Below, in pieces: positions 46,647 through 58,730 of a stretch of 64,000 nt of DNA; position 1 is the first letter of the stretch; the number at the start of each line of letters is the position of its first letter. The notes beneath the pieces were generated by a model. It was not told the origin of the DNA. It did not search any database and saw nothing but the letters and a program-made list of their open reading frames with translations. The position numbers were made by a program, and so were the translations under genes. This DNA comes from Streptococcus parasanguinis (lineage in GTDB: Bacteria > Bacillota > Bacilli > Lactobacillales > Streptococcaceae), in contig NZ_CP134147.1 in the NCBI RefSeq assembly GCF_032163505.1, forward strand, positions 834,501 through 898,500. Reading direction: 5' to 3'.

Positions 46647-47320
46647 AGTTAGTTGTTTCGATTATGCCTCGCTCCTTAGAAGAGGCGCAACAACTAGATA
46701 GTTCGCGTTACGAGGATGCAGATGTTATTGAGTGGCGTGCGGACTTTTTAGAAAAAAGCGAGATCTTAACTGTTGCTCCTGCAGTTTTTGAAAAATTTGC
46801 TGGACGCGAGATTTTATTCACCTTGCGGACTCGAGCTGAAGGGGGAGAGATGGAGCTGACCAACGAGGAATATGTTGGAATCCTGAAAGATATTCAATCC
46901 ATCTATCATCCGGATTATATCGATTTCGAGTATTATAGTCACCGTGAAGTCTTTGAAGAGATGTTGGAATTTTCAAATCTTGTTCTCAGCTACCATAACT
47001 TCCAAGAAACTCCGGAAAATATGATGGAGATCTTATCGGAATTGACCAGCTTTTCTCCAAAATTAGTCAAAGTATCTGTCATGGCCCACAATGAACAAGA
47101 TGTTCTTGACTTGATGAATTATACGCGTGGTTTCAAGACACTGAACCCTGAGCAAGAATATGTAACGATTTCCATGGGCAAGGTCGGGAAGATTTCGCGC
47201 TTGACAGCTGATTTGACAGGTTCTTCCTGGTCTTATGCTAGAGTTGGAGATGAAAGTGCCCCAGGTCAAATTCCTCTTGAAAATATGAGAAGAATTCGGG
47301 AGTTATTAAATGAAGATTGA
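46643..47320 (+). CDS. aroD: 3-dehydroquinate dehydratase type I
   Basis: This 225-residue TIM-barrel enzyme has IEWRADFLE, the catalytic His and Lys in [10 protein letters not shown] and [10 protein letters not shown] (Schiff-base Lys), and [13 protein letters not shown] near the end, all type I features. It turns 3-dehydroquinate into 3-dehydroshikimate, step three of the shikimate pathway. It overlaps the methyltransferase gene by 4 nt and aroE by 11 nt, so all three are translationally coupled. Confidence 0.95.
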   Translation: MKLVVSIMPRSLEEAQQLDSSRYEDADVIEWRADFLEKSEILTVAPAVFEKFAGREILFTLRTRAEGGEMELTNEEYVGILKDIQSIYHPDYIDFEYYSHREVFEEMLEFSNLVLSYHNFQETPENMMEILSELTSFSPKLVKVSVMAHNEQDVLDLMNYTRGFKTLNPEQEYVTISMGKVGKISRLTADLTGSSWSYARVGDESAPGQIPLENMRRIRELLNED

Positions 47321-48182
47321 CGGATATACTCGGATGGCAGCTGTCATTGCCCATCCCATTCGTCATAGTATCTCTCCTTTCATTCATAATCTAGCCTATG
47401 AATTAACAGCGACCAATGCTGCTTATCTAGCTTGGGATATTGCTGAAGAAGACTTAGAAAGCACCATCAGCCAAATTCGTAAGTTGGATATGATTGGGGC
47501 CAATATCTCCATGCCCTACAAGCAGAAGGTCTTTCCTTACTTAGATGAAGTGGATGAGATGGCCCGAAAGATCGGTTCTGTCAATACTATCGTTCACCGC
47601 GATGGTAAACTTAAAGGCTATAATACGGATGGGATTGGTTTCTTTCGTAGTTTACCTCCTGCTTTCTCTATTAAGGGAAAAACAATGGTTCTCTTAGGTG
47701 CAGGTGGTGCAGCTTTAGCGATTATTGCACAGGCGATTCATCTAGGTGTAAAACGTATCCTTGTCTTTGTGAGAGAGGAAAGATTGGTTCATTATCGTTC
47801 AATAGTTCAGTTGATTGAAGAAGGCTTTGATTTCTTGATAGAATTGTATGCGATTGAGAAAGATGAAGACGTTCAAAGCTCCTTTAATCAAGCCGATCTC
47901 ATCTTAAATGCGACTGGTGTTGGGATGGATGGTCAGTCTCTTCCGATAGCGAGTCACTTGACCTTTCCCCCACAGGCCTTAATCGTAGAGATGGCTTACT
48001 ATCCGGCAGTGCCCCCCTTTCTGCAATTAGCAGTGAATCAAGGAAACCAGAGGGTAAATGGGCTGGGAATGCTCTTTTATCAAGCTGAAGCAGCCTTTGA
48101 ATTAATGACTGGGAAAGTATTTCCTACAGAGTCTGTATGGGAAGCATTGACAACAGAATATCGCCAATTTGTATGTGACTAA
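47310..48182 (+). CDS. aroE: Shikimate dehydrogenase
   Basis: This 290-residue enzyme has the substrate domain with [17 protein letters not shown], the catalytic Lys in [22 protein letters not shown], and the NADP Rossmann domain with [25 protein letters not shown] closes it. It reduces dehydroshikimate to shikimate. It is the last gene of the methyltransferase-aroD-aroE unit and is followed by a long imperfect terminator hairpin. The residues after GAGGA (alanine-rich, VFVREE further on) differ slightly from the usual NRT-type NADP motif, so cofactor preference is not certain. Confidence 0.94.
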   Translation: MKIDGYTRMAAVIAHPIRHSISPFIHNLAYELTATNAAYLAWDIAEEDLESTISQIRKLDMIGANISMPYKQKVFPYLDEVDEMARKIGSVNTIVHRDGKLKGYNTDGIGFFRSLPPAFSIKGKTMVLLGAGGAALAIIAQAIHLGVKRILVFVREERLVHYRSIVQLIEEGFDFLIELYAIEKDEDVQSSFNQADLILNATGVGMDGQSLPIASHLTFPPQALIVEMAYYPAVPPFLQLAVNQGNQRVNGLGMLFYQAEAAFELMTGKVFPTESVWEALTTEYRQFVCD

Positions 48183-48218
48183 GAGAGGGGTTTACCTTTT
48201 CCTATTGAAAAAGCTTTA

Positions 48219-48275
48219 TGAGATTAGAACAAGACCTGATTTAAAAAAAAACAGTCTTGCTCTAGTCTCTTTTTC
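48219..48275 (+). terminator. Terminator after aroE
   Basis: GAGATTAGAACAAGAC can pair with GTCTTGCTCTAGTCTC with two mismatches, followed by TTTTTC. Confidence 0.7.
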
Positions 48276-48344
48276 ATTTTGATTGAGACATGTGTCCTAT
48301 TTCATGATAAGATAGAATCAAAGAAAAACGTGAAGGAGATTCCT

Positions 48345-49418
48345 ATGAACGTATCGGTACCTATTCCAGGACATTCCTATGAGATTGTGATTGAAAGAGG
48401 TGGTCTCAACCAGGTTGGAGACTGGTTGCGCACTCTTTGGGGCGATAAAAAAGTCGCCATTATTTCCGATAACCGCGTGGCTAAGCTATATGCCTCTATC
48501 GTAGAGAAGAGCCTTGAGAAAGCTGGTTTTCAAGTGGTGCGCTTTGAGTTTCTTCAAGGAGAAGCCAGTAAGAATCTAACCACTGTTTCAAAAGTCTATG
48601 ACTTTCTAGCTACCCAGGGCATGACGCGCAGTGATGGAATCGTTGCTCTTGGGGGTGGCGTAGTTGGTGATTTGGCTGGTTTTGCTGCCTCGACCTATAT
48701 GCGGGGAATTTCCTTTGTTCAGATTCCGACTAGCTTGACCGCACAGGTGGATTCCTCTATCGGGGGAAAGACCGGAGTCAACACAGCACTTGCTAAAAAC
48801 ATGGTAGGGACCTTTGCTCAACCAGATGGTGTGTTTATTGATCCTGAAGTGTTGAGCACTTTAGGGCAACGTGAATTGATCGAGGGGATGGGCGAAGTCA
48901 TCAAGTATGGCCTCATCCAAGATACGGAACTCTGGGAAGAATTAGAAGCCATGGATGGTTCTGTCCAGAGTATTTTAGAGCATGCAGAGAGCATCATTTC
49001 TCATTCTTGCCTGGTGAAGCGAGACCATGTGGTGGCAGATGAGTTGGACAATGGTATTCGACTGTATCTTAATTTTGGTCATACCATTGGTCATGCCATT
49101 GAAGCGACAGCTGGTTATGGGCAGGTCATGCATGGAGAAGCCGTCAGTATGGGCATGGTGCAGCTCTCCCGAGTTGCAGAAGAAAAGGGCTTGATGCCAA
49201 AGGGAATCACTCAAAAAATCGAAGGAATGTGTCGGAAATTTGGCCTTCCGGTGGACTATGAGAAGTGGGATAAAGAAGCCCTTTATCAAGCCTTGACCCA
49301 TGACAAAAAAGCGCGTGGGACCAGCTTGAAATTGGTGATTGTTCCAGAGTTAGGGCAAGCAGCGATTCATCAAATCCCTCTTCAAGAAATGAAGGACTTT
49401 TTAAAAAGAAAGGAATAA
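48345..49418 (+). CDS. aroB: 3-dehydroquinate synthase
   Basis: The start is ATG 48345, after TGAAGGAGATT; the longer in-frame ORF from 48279 has no site. The 357-residue enzyme shows [33 protein letters not shown] and the zinc-ligand region [12 protein letters not shown]. It converts DAHP to 3-dehydroquinate with bound NAD and a metal. It heads the second aromatic operon aroB-aroC-tyrA, and its promoter region resembles that of aroA (CATG, TCCTATTT, ATGATA and TAGAAT in the same order). Confidence 0.95.
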   Translation: MNVSVPIPGHSYEIVIERGGLNQVGDWLRTLWGDKKVAIISDNRVAKLYASIVEKSLEKAGFQVVRFEFLQGEASKNLTTVSKVYDFLATQGMTRSDGIVALGGGVVGDLAGFAASTYMRGISFVQIPTSLTAQVDSSIGGKTGVNTALAKNMVGTFAQPDGVFIDPEVLSTLGQRELIEGMGEVIKYGLIQDTELWEELEAMDGSVQSILEHAESIISHSCLVKRDHVVADELDNGIRLYLNFGHTIGHAIEATAGYGQVMHGEAVSMGMVQLSRVAEEKGLMPKGITQKIEGMCRKFGLPVDYEKWDKEALYQALTHDKKARGTSLKLVIVPELGQAAIHQIPLQEMKDFLKRKE

Positions 49419-49424
49419 GGTTGT

Positions 49425-50591
49425 ATGAGATATTTAACAGCAGGAGAGTCCCATGGACCTCGACTAACAGCCATCATCGAGGGAGTTCCGGCAGGCCTTC
49501 CTTTATCTGAAGAGGATATTAATAAAGAGCTCAAACGTCGACAAGGTGGCTATGGTCGCGGTGCTCGGATGAAAATCGAGAGTGACCGTGTCGAGATCAC
49601 ATCAGGGGTCCGTCATGGCTTGACCATGGGAGGTCCGATTACGCTGAACGTGACCAATCTGGATCACCAAAAATGGCTGGAGATCATGAATGTAGCACCG
49701 GTCGAAGAGAAAAAGAAGAATCTACGTAAGATCACCAAGCCACGTCCTGGTCATGCCGATCTAGTCGGAGGGATCAAATACCGTTTTGACGATCTTCGAA
49801 ATTCCTTAGAGCGTTCTTCTGCCCGTGAGACAACCATGCGTGTAGCCGTTGGTGCAGTTGCTAAACGGATTTTAGAAGAAATTGGCGTTGAAGTAGCCAG
49901 CCACATTGTTAATTTTGGGGGAATCGAGATTGCAATTCCCGAGAATCTAACCGTTTCAGAAATCAAGGAAAAGGCAGCGAAGTCGGAAGTTTCGATCGTT
50001 GTGCCAGAACAAGAAGAAGCTGTTAAGGCCTACATTGACCAAGTGAAAAAAGATGGCGATACCATCGGGGGGATTGTGGAAACCTTGGTTGGCGGTGTGC
50101 CTGTTGGACTAGGCTCCTATGTACAATGGGACAAGAAATTGGATGCCAAAATCGCTCAAGGAGTAGTCTCTATCAATGCCTTTAAGGGTGTTGAGTTAGG
50201 CCTTGGTTTTGACGCAGGTCGCCTAAAAGGTAGTCAAGTCATGGATGAAATCATCTGGTCTCAAGACACCGGTTATACCCGTCGCACCAATAATCTTGGT
50301 GGTTTTGAAGGGGGCATGACCAATGGTGAGCCCATTCTGGTTCGTGGCGTCATGAAGCCTATTCCGACTCTCTACAAACCCTTGATGAGTGTGGATATTG
50401 AAACCCATGAACCCTATAAGGCGACGGTTGAGCGCAGCGACCCAACGGCTCTACCTGCTGCAGGAGTGGTAATGGAAGCAGTGGTCGCAACGGTCCTTGC
50501 GACAGAAGTGCTTGAAAAATTCTCATCCGATAACTTGGAAGAATTGAAAGAAGCCGTTGCCAAGCACCGGGACTTTACGAAGAATTTTTAA
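49425..50591 (+). CDS. aroC: Chorismate synthase
   Basis: This 388-residue enzyme has the FMN/EPSP motifs [27 protein letters not shown] and [13 protein letters not shown], plus [30 protein letters not shown] and a final [13 protein letters not shown]. It forms chorismate from EPSP using reduced FMN. It begins 6 bp after aroB with AAGGTTG upstream. The stop is 16 bp before the tyrA start. Confidence 0.97.
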   Translation: MRYLTAGESHGPRLTAIIEGVPAGLPLSEEDINKELKRRQGGYGRGARMKIESDRVEITSGVRHGLTMGGPITLNVTNLDHQKWLEIMNVAPVEEKKKNLRKITKPRPGHADLVGGIKYRFDDLRNSLERSSARETTMRVAVGAVAKRILEEIGVEVASHIVNFGGIEIAIPENLTVSEIKEKAAKSEVSIVVPEQEEAVKAYIDQVKKDGDTIGGIVETLVGGVPVGLGSYVQWDKKLDAKIAQGVVSINAFKGVELGLGFDAGRLKGSQVMDEIIWSQDTGYTRRTNNLGGFEGGMTNGEPILVRGVMKPIPTLYKPLMSVDIETHEPYKATVERSDPTALPAAGVVMEAVVATVLATEVLEKFSSDNLEELKEAVAKHRDFTKNF

Positions 50592-50607
50592 GAGAAAGAG
50601 TTTTCCT

Positions 50608-51714
50608 TTGGAGAAGAAAGTTGTTTATATTGCAGGGTTGGGCTTGATTGGTGCTTCACTTGCGCTAGGCATTAAGAGAGCCCACCCAAACGTGACTGTT
50701 CTTGGGTACAATCGTAGTGAAGCCTCTCGAACCATCGCCCTTGAAAGAGGAATGGTGGATCAAGTGACGGATGATTTCGCAGCCTTTGCCCCTTTAGCAG
50801 ATATCATTATTTTGGCCCTTCCCATCAAGCAAACCAAGTCTTACTTAGAAACCTTAGCTAGCTTGCATTTGAAAGACCGGGTACTGGTGACAGATGCAGG
50901 CTCTACCAAGGCAGAAATTGTCGCACAAGCTGAAAAAGTGTTTACAGACAAGGCCGTACGATTTGTGGGAGGACACCCCATGGCTGGTAGTCATAAGACA
51001 GGTGCCGCAGCAGCAGATGCAACCTTATTTGAAAATGCCTATTATATTTTTACTCCTTCCAGCTTGACGACAGGAGGTGCCATGGAAGAGTTGAAAGAGC
51101 TTCTGAGTGGATTGGGATCTCGATTTATTGAAATCGATGCCGAGGAACACGATCGGGTGACTTCCCAGATCAGCCATTTTCCTCATATTTTAGCCTCGAC
51201 TCTGGTCGAGCAGGCTGTAGCTTATGGGGAAGAGCATGAAATGACTCGCCGTTTTGCGGCTGGTGGCTTTCGGGATATGACACGGATCGCGGAAAGTGAG
51301 CCAGGTATGTGGACTTCTATTCTCTTGTCCAACCCTCAAGCGATATTGGAGCGGATTGCAGATTTCAAAGAGCGATTGGATCAGGTAGCTGAGACCATTC
51401 AAGCAGATAACGAGAAGGCTATTTGGTCCTTTTTCCATGAAGGGCGGAAGCACCGAAAAGAAATGCAAATCCATCAGCGTGCTGGACGCGATAGTGCCTA
51501 TGATCTCTTTATCGATGTCCCCGATCAGGAAGGTGTGATCCTCGAAATCTTACAACTCCTACAAGGGATTTCCTTGGTTAATATTCACATCAATGAAGAG
51601 AATCGGGAAGATATCCACGGGATTTTGCAACTGACCTTTAAAAATGCAGAGGATCAGGAACAGGCCCAAGAATTGATCAGCCAGGCGACGTCTTATACCG
51701 TCCTTGCTCGCTAG
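50608..51714 (+). CDS. tyrA: Prephenate dehydrogenase with ACT domain
   Basis: I set the start at TTG 50608, with AAGAGAAAGAG about eight bases upstream; it avoids overlap with aroC. The 368-residue protein has a Rossmann motif VYIAGLGLIGASLALG, DAGSTKAEIV, the catalytic His in GGHPMAGSHKTG, and a C-terminal ACT-type domain (~295-368, from YDLFIDVPDQEGVILEI) that normally binds tyrosine. It makes 4-hydroxyphenylpyruvate from prephenate. It is the third gene of the aroB-aroC-tyrA set. Confidence 0.93.
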   Translation: MEKKVVYIAGLGLIGASLALGIKRAHPNVTVLGYNRSEASRTIALERGMVDQVTDDFAAFAPLADIIILALPIKQTKSYLETLASLHLKDRVLVTDAGSTKAEIVAQAEKVFTDKAVRFVGGHPMAGSHKTGAAAADATLFENAYYIFTPSSLTTGGAMEELKELLSGLGSRFIEIDAEEHDRVTSQISHFPHILASTLVEQAVAYGEEHEMTRRFAAGGFRDMTRIAESEPGMWTSILLSNPQAILERIADFKERLDQVAETIQADNEKAIWSFFHEGRKHRKEMQIHQRAGRDSAYDLFIDVPDQEGVILEILQLLQGISLVNIHINEENREDIHGILQLTFKNAEDQEQAQELISQATSYTVLAR

Positions 51715-51814
51715 GTCTTAAGAAGGATTTGCATCAAAATGCCTGCTTCATTTTAGGAATATTGAAGGAAAAGCAGTATAATAGAAGTATCTTATCAGTA
51801 AAGGAGCCTAGAAA

Positions 51815-52153
51815 ATGGCAAATATTTATGATGTAGCAAACGAACTCTCTCGGACCCTGCGAGACCTTCCTGAATACAAGGCTGTCGTAGAAAGCAAGCA
51901 AGCGATCGAAGCAAATCCAGAAGCGAAAACGCTGTTTGACGAATACGTCGCTTTCCAAAATCAACTGCAAGGCTTGATGCAATCCGGTCAACTTCCAACA
52001 GAAGCTGTGCAACAAGAAATGAAAGACTATATGGAAAAAATCCAAGCAAGTCCGATTGTGAATGAATTTTTCACCAAACAACAGCAATTGTCTATTTATC
52101 TTGCAGATCTTGAAAAGATCATCTTTGAGCCGATTCAAGATTTATACAAGTAG
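51815..52153 (+). CDS. YlbF/YmcA-family protein
   Basis: This small, helical, acidic protein of 112 residues begins MANIYDVANELSRTLRDLP and continues with YKAVVESKQAIEANPEA, the YlbF/YmcA (Com_YlbF) family pattern. In B. subtilis relatives act with RNase Y on RNA processing and competence; in streptococci the role is unclear. It has its own TATAAT at 51777-51782 and AAAGGAG as ribosome binding site. Position between tyrA and aroA is conserved in streptococci as far as I recall. Confidence 0.85.
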   Translation: MANIYDVANELSRTLRDLPEYKAVVESKQAIEANPEAKTLFDEYVAFQNQLQGLMQSGQLPTEAVQQEMKDYMEKIQASPIVNEFFTKQQQLSIYLADLEKIIFEPIQDLYK

Positions 52154-52269
52154 AAATTTCTACCAGAGTTGTCATTTCGACTCTGGTATTTTCGTTCGCC
52201 ACTAGAGGAAAACAAGCTCAAAAAATGCTTGGAAACATTCGTTTTTTGTTCCAAATTTTTGATCAAAAA

Positions 52270-54077
<1,808 letters not shown>

Positions 54078-54087
<10 letters not shown>

Positions 54088-54932
54088 GCTATCTTGGTCC
54101 TAAGGGATCTTTTACCCATGATGTGGCCACTCATAGCTTTCCAACTTCTGAACGCATCGCCTATCAGACGATCACAGATGTCATCAAGGCTTATGAGAAT
54201 CAAGAAATTGATTTTGCAGTCGTCCCAGTTGAAAACTCGATTGAAGGCAGTGTCCATGAGACCCTTGATTACCTCTTTCACCAAGGGACCATCCAGGCCG
54301 TTGCAGAAGTGGTCTATCCCATCAAGCAACAGCTCTTGGTGGCTAAAAAAGACCGGCCCATTCGAACGGTCTATTCGCATCCACAGGCCTTGGCCCAAGG
54401 GAAGGCTTTTTTAAGAGCCCATTATCCAGATGCGGCTATGGAAATGACGGCTTCAACAGCCTATGCGGCTCGCTATGTAGCAGAGCATCCAGACTTGGAA
54501 ATTGCAGCGATTGCCCCTCTGGCAGCAGCCAGTGAATACGGCTTGGAAGTCCAGGCCAAAGACATCCAAGAAATCGAGGACAATTATACACGTTTTTGGA
54601 TTTTAGGGGCCAAAGAGCCAGCGATCTCAGAAACTTTAAGTCCAGCCCTTCAAAAAGTTAGCTTGGCCTTGACCTTACCAAGTAACTTGGCAGGAGCCCT
54701 CTATAAGGGCTTGTCTACTTTTGCTTGGCGGGGGATCAATTTAACCAAGATTGAAAGTCGCCCCCTAAAAACAGCTTTAGGAGAATACTTTTTCATTATT
54801 GACCTCCTAAACGAAGCGCCTGATCTTCTGCAATTTGCCTATCAAGAATTAGACAGTTTGGGCATTCAGACAAAAGTCTTGGGTCAGTATCAGGTCTATA
54901 CCTTAAAAGATAACGGAATGGAGAAAAGATGA
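54078..54932 (+). CDS. pheA: Prephenate dehydratase
   Basis: This 284-residue enzyme shows VGYLGPKGSFTHDVA, the motif VVPVENSIEGSVHETLD, the catalytic stretch DNYTRFWILG, and a C-terminal ACT domain with KVSLALTLPSNLAGALYKGL and the phenylalanine-binding ESRPLKTALGEY. It makes phenylpyruvate from prephenate and is probably feedback-inhibited by phenylalanine through the ACT domain. It lacks a chorismate mutase domain. It overlaps aroK by 10 nt and the LCP gene by 4 nt. Confidence 0.96.
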
Positions 54933-56242
54933 GTAACGAATCCAACTTTCTATCTCACCACGAGCGAAAGCGATTAGAGTACTTATACTCAAATTTTCAT
55001 TATTTAAATGAACGAGAACAACTAGAATACAATTACCTGCTCAAGAAGAGCCAAGGAGCTTATGAGGAAGCAGAAGCCCTTCAACCTGAGGTAGACGCTA
55101 CAGAAGAAGTGCAAGGAGAGATTGCTGAACCGATTGGGGATCTCCCTGTTTACCAATCACGTAGCAAAAAGTCTAAGAAGAAAGCAGTTGCTGCGACGAG
55201 CGATATACCTAAGAAACCACGGAAAAAAATTCGCGTCAAGCGGATTCTCAAGTGGATTGCTCTCTTTTTCTTGCTCATTATCGGTGGCATGGTCTTCATG
55301 TTTGTAAAAGGCCTCAACAGCAAGCCGACAGGTCCAGATGCCAAACCGGCTGTCGTTGAGAAATTTAACGGCAAGAAGTCAAGAGATGGGGTCAATATCC
55401 TGATCTTGGGGACAGATGGTCGGATCGGTGAGAAATCAGATGAGACCCGGACAGACTCCATCATGGTAGTCAATGTCAATAACAAAGAAGGCAAGATCAA
55501 GATGGTCAGCTTCATGAGGGATACATTGGTCCATATCGATGGTGTCAGCCAGCAAAATATTCCTGAATATGATGGCTACTACGACCAGAAGCTCAATACT
55601 GCCTTCACCATCGGGGAGCAAAATAACAACCAAGGGGCTGAATTGGTGCGTCAGATGCTCAAAGACAACTTTGACATTGATATCCAATATTACGCTATGG
55701 TCGATTTCAAGACCTTTGCGACAGCGATCGATACCCTCTTCCCAAATGGGGTCGAGATGAATGCGCAGTTTTCAACGGTTGACGGCGAAAAGGTCAGTGA
55801 AGTAGAAGTACCAGATGATTTGAACATGAAAGACGGTGTCGTTCCGCAACAAACCATCAAGGTTGGAAAACAACGGATGGATGGCCGGACCCTTCTCAAT
55901 TACTCGCGTTTCCGTAAGGATGATGAAGGAGACTTTGGTCGGACCCGTCGCCAGCAAGAGGTCATGTCCGCTATCATGCATCAGATCAAGGATCCAACCA
56001 AACTCTTTACGGGATCAGAAGCCCTAGGGAAAGTCTTTGCTATGACGTCCACCAATGTTCCTTTCTCTTTCCTATTGACCAATGGACTTGGACTAGTCGG
56101 AAGTGCTGGAAAAGGAATTGAACGAGTGACCATCCCAGAAAATGGGGATTGGGTCGATTCCTACGATATGTACGGTGGCCAAGGCCTGCTGGTCGATTTC
56201 GATGCTTATAAAAAGAAATTGTACCAAATGGGACTGAGATGA
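54929..56242 (+). CDS. LytR-CpsA-Psr (LCP) family wall-polymer ligase
   Basis: This 437-residue protein begins with an acidic cytosolic region with tandem helices (HHERKRLEYLYSNFHYLNER), a basic stretch (KKPRKKIRVKRILK), one membrane helix (~110-131), then the extracellular LCP domain (~155-330) with ILILGTDGR, DETRTDSIMVV, MRDTLVHID, and the Arg-rich site RFRKDDEGDFGRTRRQQEV. LCP enzymes transfer lipid-linked wall polymers to peptidoglycan. With an rgp cluster in the same genome it is a candidate for rhamnan attachment. It ends the pheA operon and is known as psr or brpA-like in streptococci. Confidence 0.9.
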   Translation: MSNESNFLSHHERKRLEYLYSNFHYLNEREQLEYNYLLKKSQGAYEEAEALQPEVDATEEVQGEIAEPIGDLPVYQSRSKKSKKKAVAATSDIPKKPRKKIRVKRILKWIALFFLLIIGGMVFMFVKGLNSKPTGPDAKPAVVEKFNGKKSRDGVNILILGTDGRIGEKSDETRTDSIMVVNVNNKEGKIKMVSFMRDTLVHIDGVSQQNIPEYDGYYDQKLNTAFTIGEQNNNQGAELVRQMLKDNFDIDIQYYAMVDFKTFATAIDTLFPNGVEMNAQFSTVDGEKVSEVEVPDDLNMKDGVVPQQTIKVGKQRMDGRTLLNYSRFRKDDEGDFGRTRRQQEVMSAIMHQIKDPTKLFTGSEALGKVFAMTSTNVPFSFLLTNGLGLVGSAGKGIERVTIPENGDWVDSYDMYGGQGLLVDFDAYKKKLYQMGLR

Positions 56243-56293
56243 TATAATAAGGGGATAGGAGTTTTGGACTCCACCCCTTTTAATTTGTAGAAA
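56240..56293 (+). promoter_or_regulatory. Extended -10 box and hairpin between LCP gene and rlmCD
   Basis: TGATATAAT at 56240-56248 overlaps the LCP stop. AAGGGG (56249-56254) and GGAGT (56258-56262) pair with ACTCC and CCCCTT (56278-56289), followed by TTTTAATTT. It is a terminator for the upstream operon, with the rlmCD promoter just in front of it. Confidence 0.6.
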
Positions 56294-56298
56294 GATAG

Positions 56299-57660
<1,362 letters not shown>

Positions 57661-57754
57661 AACGACGAAGATTAGCATTTACTTCCGCCCATGCGATAGC
57701 TGTCCGTGATTGACAAGTGCTAGCACGCAGACAGAACGGAGATAGCGAACCGCT

Positions 57755-57784
57755 GAGTGTGTCGCTCTGCTCGTAAAAGCTTAG
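57755..57784 (+). pseudogene. Displaced 3' end of rum/rlmCD, copy A
   Basis: Codons 57755-57784 read ECVALLVKA and a stop, matching the end of rlmCD ([12 protein letters not shown]) in frame and length. The identity breaks off directly upstream of the first GAG codon. The 94 bp between the rlmCD stop and this point contain no gene and match neither copy. Confidence 0.65.
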
Positions 57785-57810
57785 AAACCTTTGAACGAAA
57801 GGGATAATGA

Positions 57811-57833
57811 AAGCCTTGATTGCAAGGCTTTTT
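57811..57833 (+). terminator. Terminator in left repeat
   Basis: AAGCCTTG, loop ATTG, CAAGGCTT, then TTT. The same hairpin occurs in the right copy. Confidence 0.75.
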
Positions 57834-58103
57834 GCTTTATGGTGGGTAAGTATCAGAGTGAGAAAATTTTTGGAATGAGTAGAAGTGATAGCTAGAAATT
57901 ATCAGTTTCTATTTCCATTTACCCTGTGGGTACGTGTTTGTTTCCATTGACAAGGAGTTTGTGGGAATAGAAATGTACCCACCTTGTTTGAATCAAGTGA
58001 AGTGTAGTTGAAGGAAATCTGTTGAAAGCAATACTTCATTTTACCGAATAAGTAATAATTTAGGCAACTTCAAATCGATTAAAAAAAACTATTTTAAAGG
58101 TTA

Positions 58104-58133
58104 AGAGTAGACAAAAATTGTCCACTCTTTTTT
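58104..58133 (+). terminator. Hairpin before the 58175 ORF
   Basis: AGAGTAGACAA (58104-58114) pairs with TTGTCCACTCT (58118-58128) with one mismatch, then T6. It separates the mobile region from rlmCD read-through. Confidence 0.7.
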
Positions 58134-58174
58134 GCAAACTCAATTTATCAATAAATGAAATGAGGGAATGTAAA

Positions 58175-58345
58175 ATGAAATATTTTGAGGTTGAGTTAGA
58201 AAATCCTGATGAATTTTTAAAACTACAAACAGAAGATTTTGTGAAAGCTAATCGCTTGCTACTAAGGAAGATAATCCAGAGCGTTACAGTCTATGAAGAA
58301 AACTTCGTCATATCCTTTAAATCTGGCATCGAATTGGAAGTATGA
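58175..58345 (+). CDS. Small ORF, possible C-terminal remnant of a large serine recombinase
   Basis: The ATG at 58175 follows GAGGGA by seven bases, and 56 residues follow. The end, LRKIIQSVTVYEENFVISFKSGIELEV, resembles the C-terminal end of large serine recombinases, where a basic helix leads into V-y-e-x-x-x-x-x-F-K-S-G-x-E-x-E. No catalytic domain is present, so it is either a relic of an integrase or a small unrelated gene that happens to be translated. The first half (MKYFEVELENPDEFLKLQTE) has no match I recognise. The match is by eye, so confidence is limited. Confidence 0.45.
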   Translation: MKYFEVELENPDEFLKLQTEDFVKANRLLLRKIIQSVTVYEENFVISFKSGIELEV

Positions 58346-58367
58346 GTCTCATTCCATAACTTTTATA

Positions 58368-58396
58368 TTGAACATATCATCTTGTTGTGTTATACT
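58368..58396 (+). promoter_or_regulatory. Promoter of the mef-msr(D) operon
   Basis: TTGAAC (58368-58373), 17-bp spacer, TATACT (58391-58396) with an upstream TG. Transcription should start near 58403, ahead of the leader-peptide gene. Confidence 0.8.
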
Positions 58397-58436
58397 ATAA
58401 ATTGATATAAACAAAGATGTAGGAGGAACCGAAACT

Positions 58437-58463
58437 ATGACAGCCTCAATGCGTTTAAGATAA
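58437..58463 (+). CDS. Leader peptide MTASMRLR controlling mef
   Basis: Eight codons after a perfect AGGAGG-type site (GTAGGAGGAACC) encode MTASMRLR and a stop. This is the known leader of the Mega mef operon, where macrolide-stalled ribosomes on the peptide end prevent terminator formation downstream. It is too short for normal gene callers. Confidence 0.9.
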   Translation: MTASMRLR

Positions 58464-58473
58464 GCTGGCAATA

Positions 58474-58511
58474 AAAAAAGCAGAATCTATACCCGATGAT
58501 AGGCTTTTTTG
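58474..58511 (+). terminator. Attenuator hairpin after mef leader peptide
   Basis: AAAAAAGC (58474-58481) can pair with GCTTTTTT (58503-58510), with CTAT/ATAG inside. It starts 10 bases after the leader stop, so a ribosome stalled there would affect its folding. Confidence 0.75.
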
Positions 58512-58624
58512 TTGTGCTTATTTATACGATATTGAGCATTCATTAGTTACGGTGAGGATATTGGTTATTTAACTATACCTTTATTTAACTATGTCTTTAA
58601 TATGAATGTTTCCAAATTGTATGT

Positions 58625-58669
58625 ATGCAGACCAAAAGCCACATTGTGGGGTTTGGCCTGCATTTTTTA
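58625..58669 (+). terminator. Second terminator in the mef leader
   Basis: ATGCAG, CCAAA and CCACA (58625-58643) pair with TGTGG, TTTGG and CTGCAT (58645-58663), followed by T6. It lies 60 bp before mef. Between 58512 and 58624 I see no gene, only A/T-rich leader. Confidence 0.75.
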
Positions 58670-58730
58670 TTGCCTAGAATGCTATTCAAAATAGAAATTC
58701 AAGCAAAATAATATGCAGGAGATAATATAA

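Larger units (their letters stand above)
57755..57985 (+). repeat. Direct repeat flanking the resistance element, left copy
   Basis: Matches 63140-63371. The first ~93 bp are diverged; from 57848 to 57985 (138 bp) only four positions differ from 63234-63371. It contains the rum 3' end, the terminator at 57811-57833, and an internal inverted pair TTTCTATT/AATAGAAA plus GTGGGTAC/GTACCCAC (57927-57982). Confidence 0.85.

Noticed and set aside
58118..58174. N-terminal extension of the small ORF at 58175
   Set aside because: It would start inside the terminator hairpin and has no ribosome binding site; GAGGGA before ATG 58175 is a better start.
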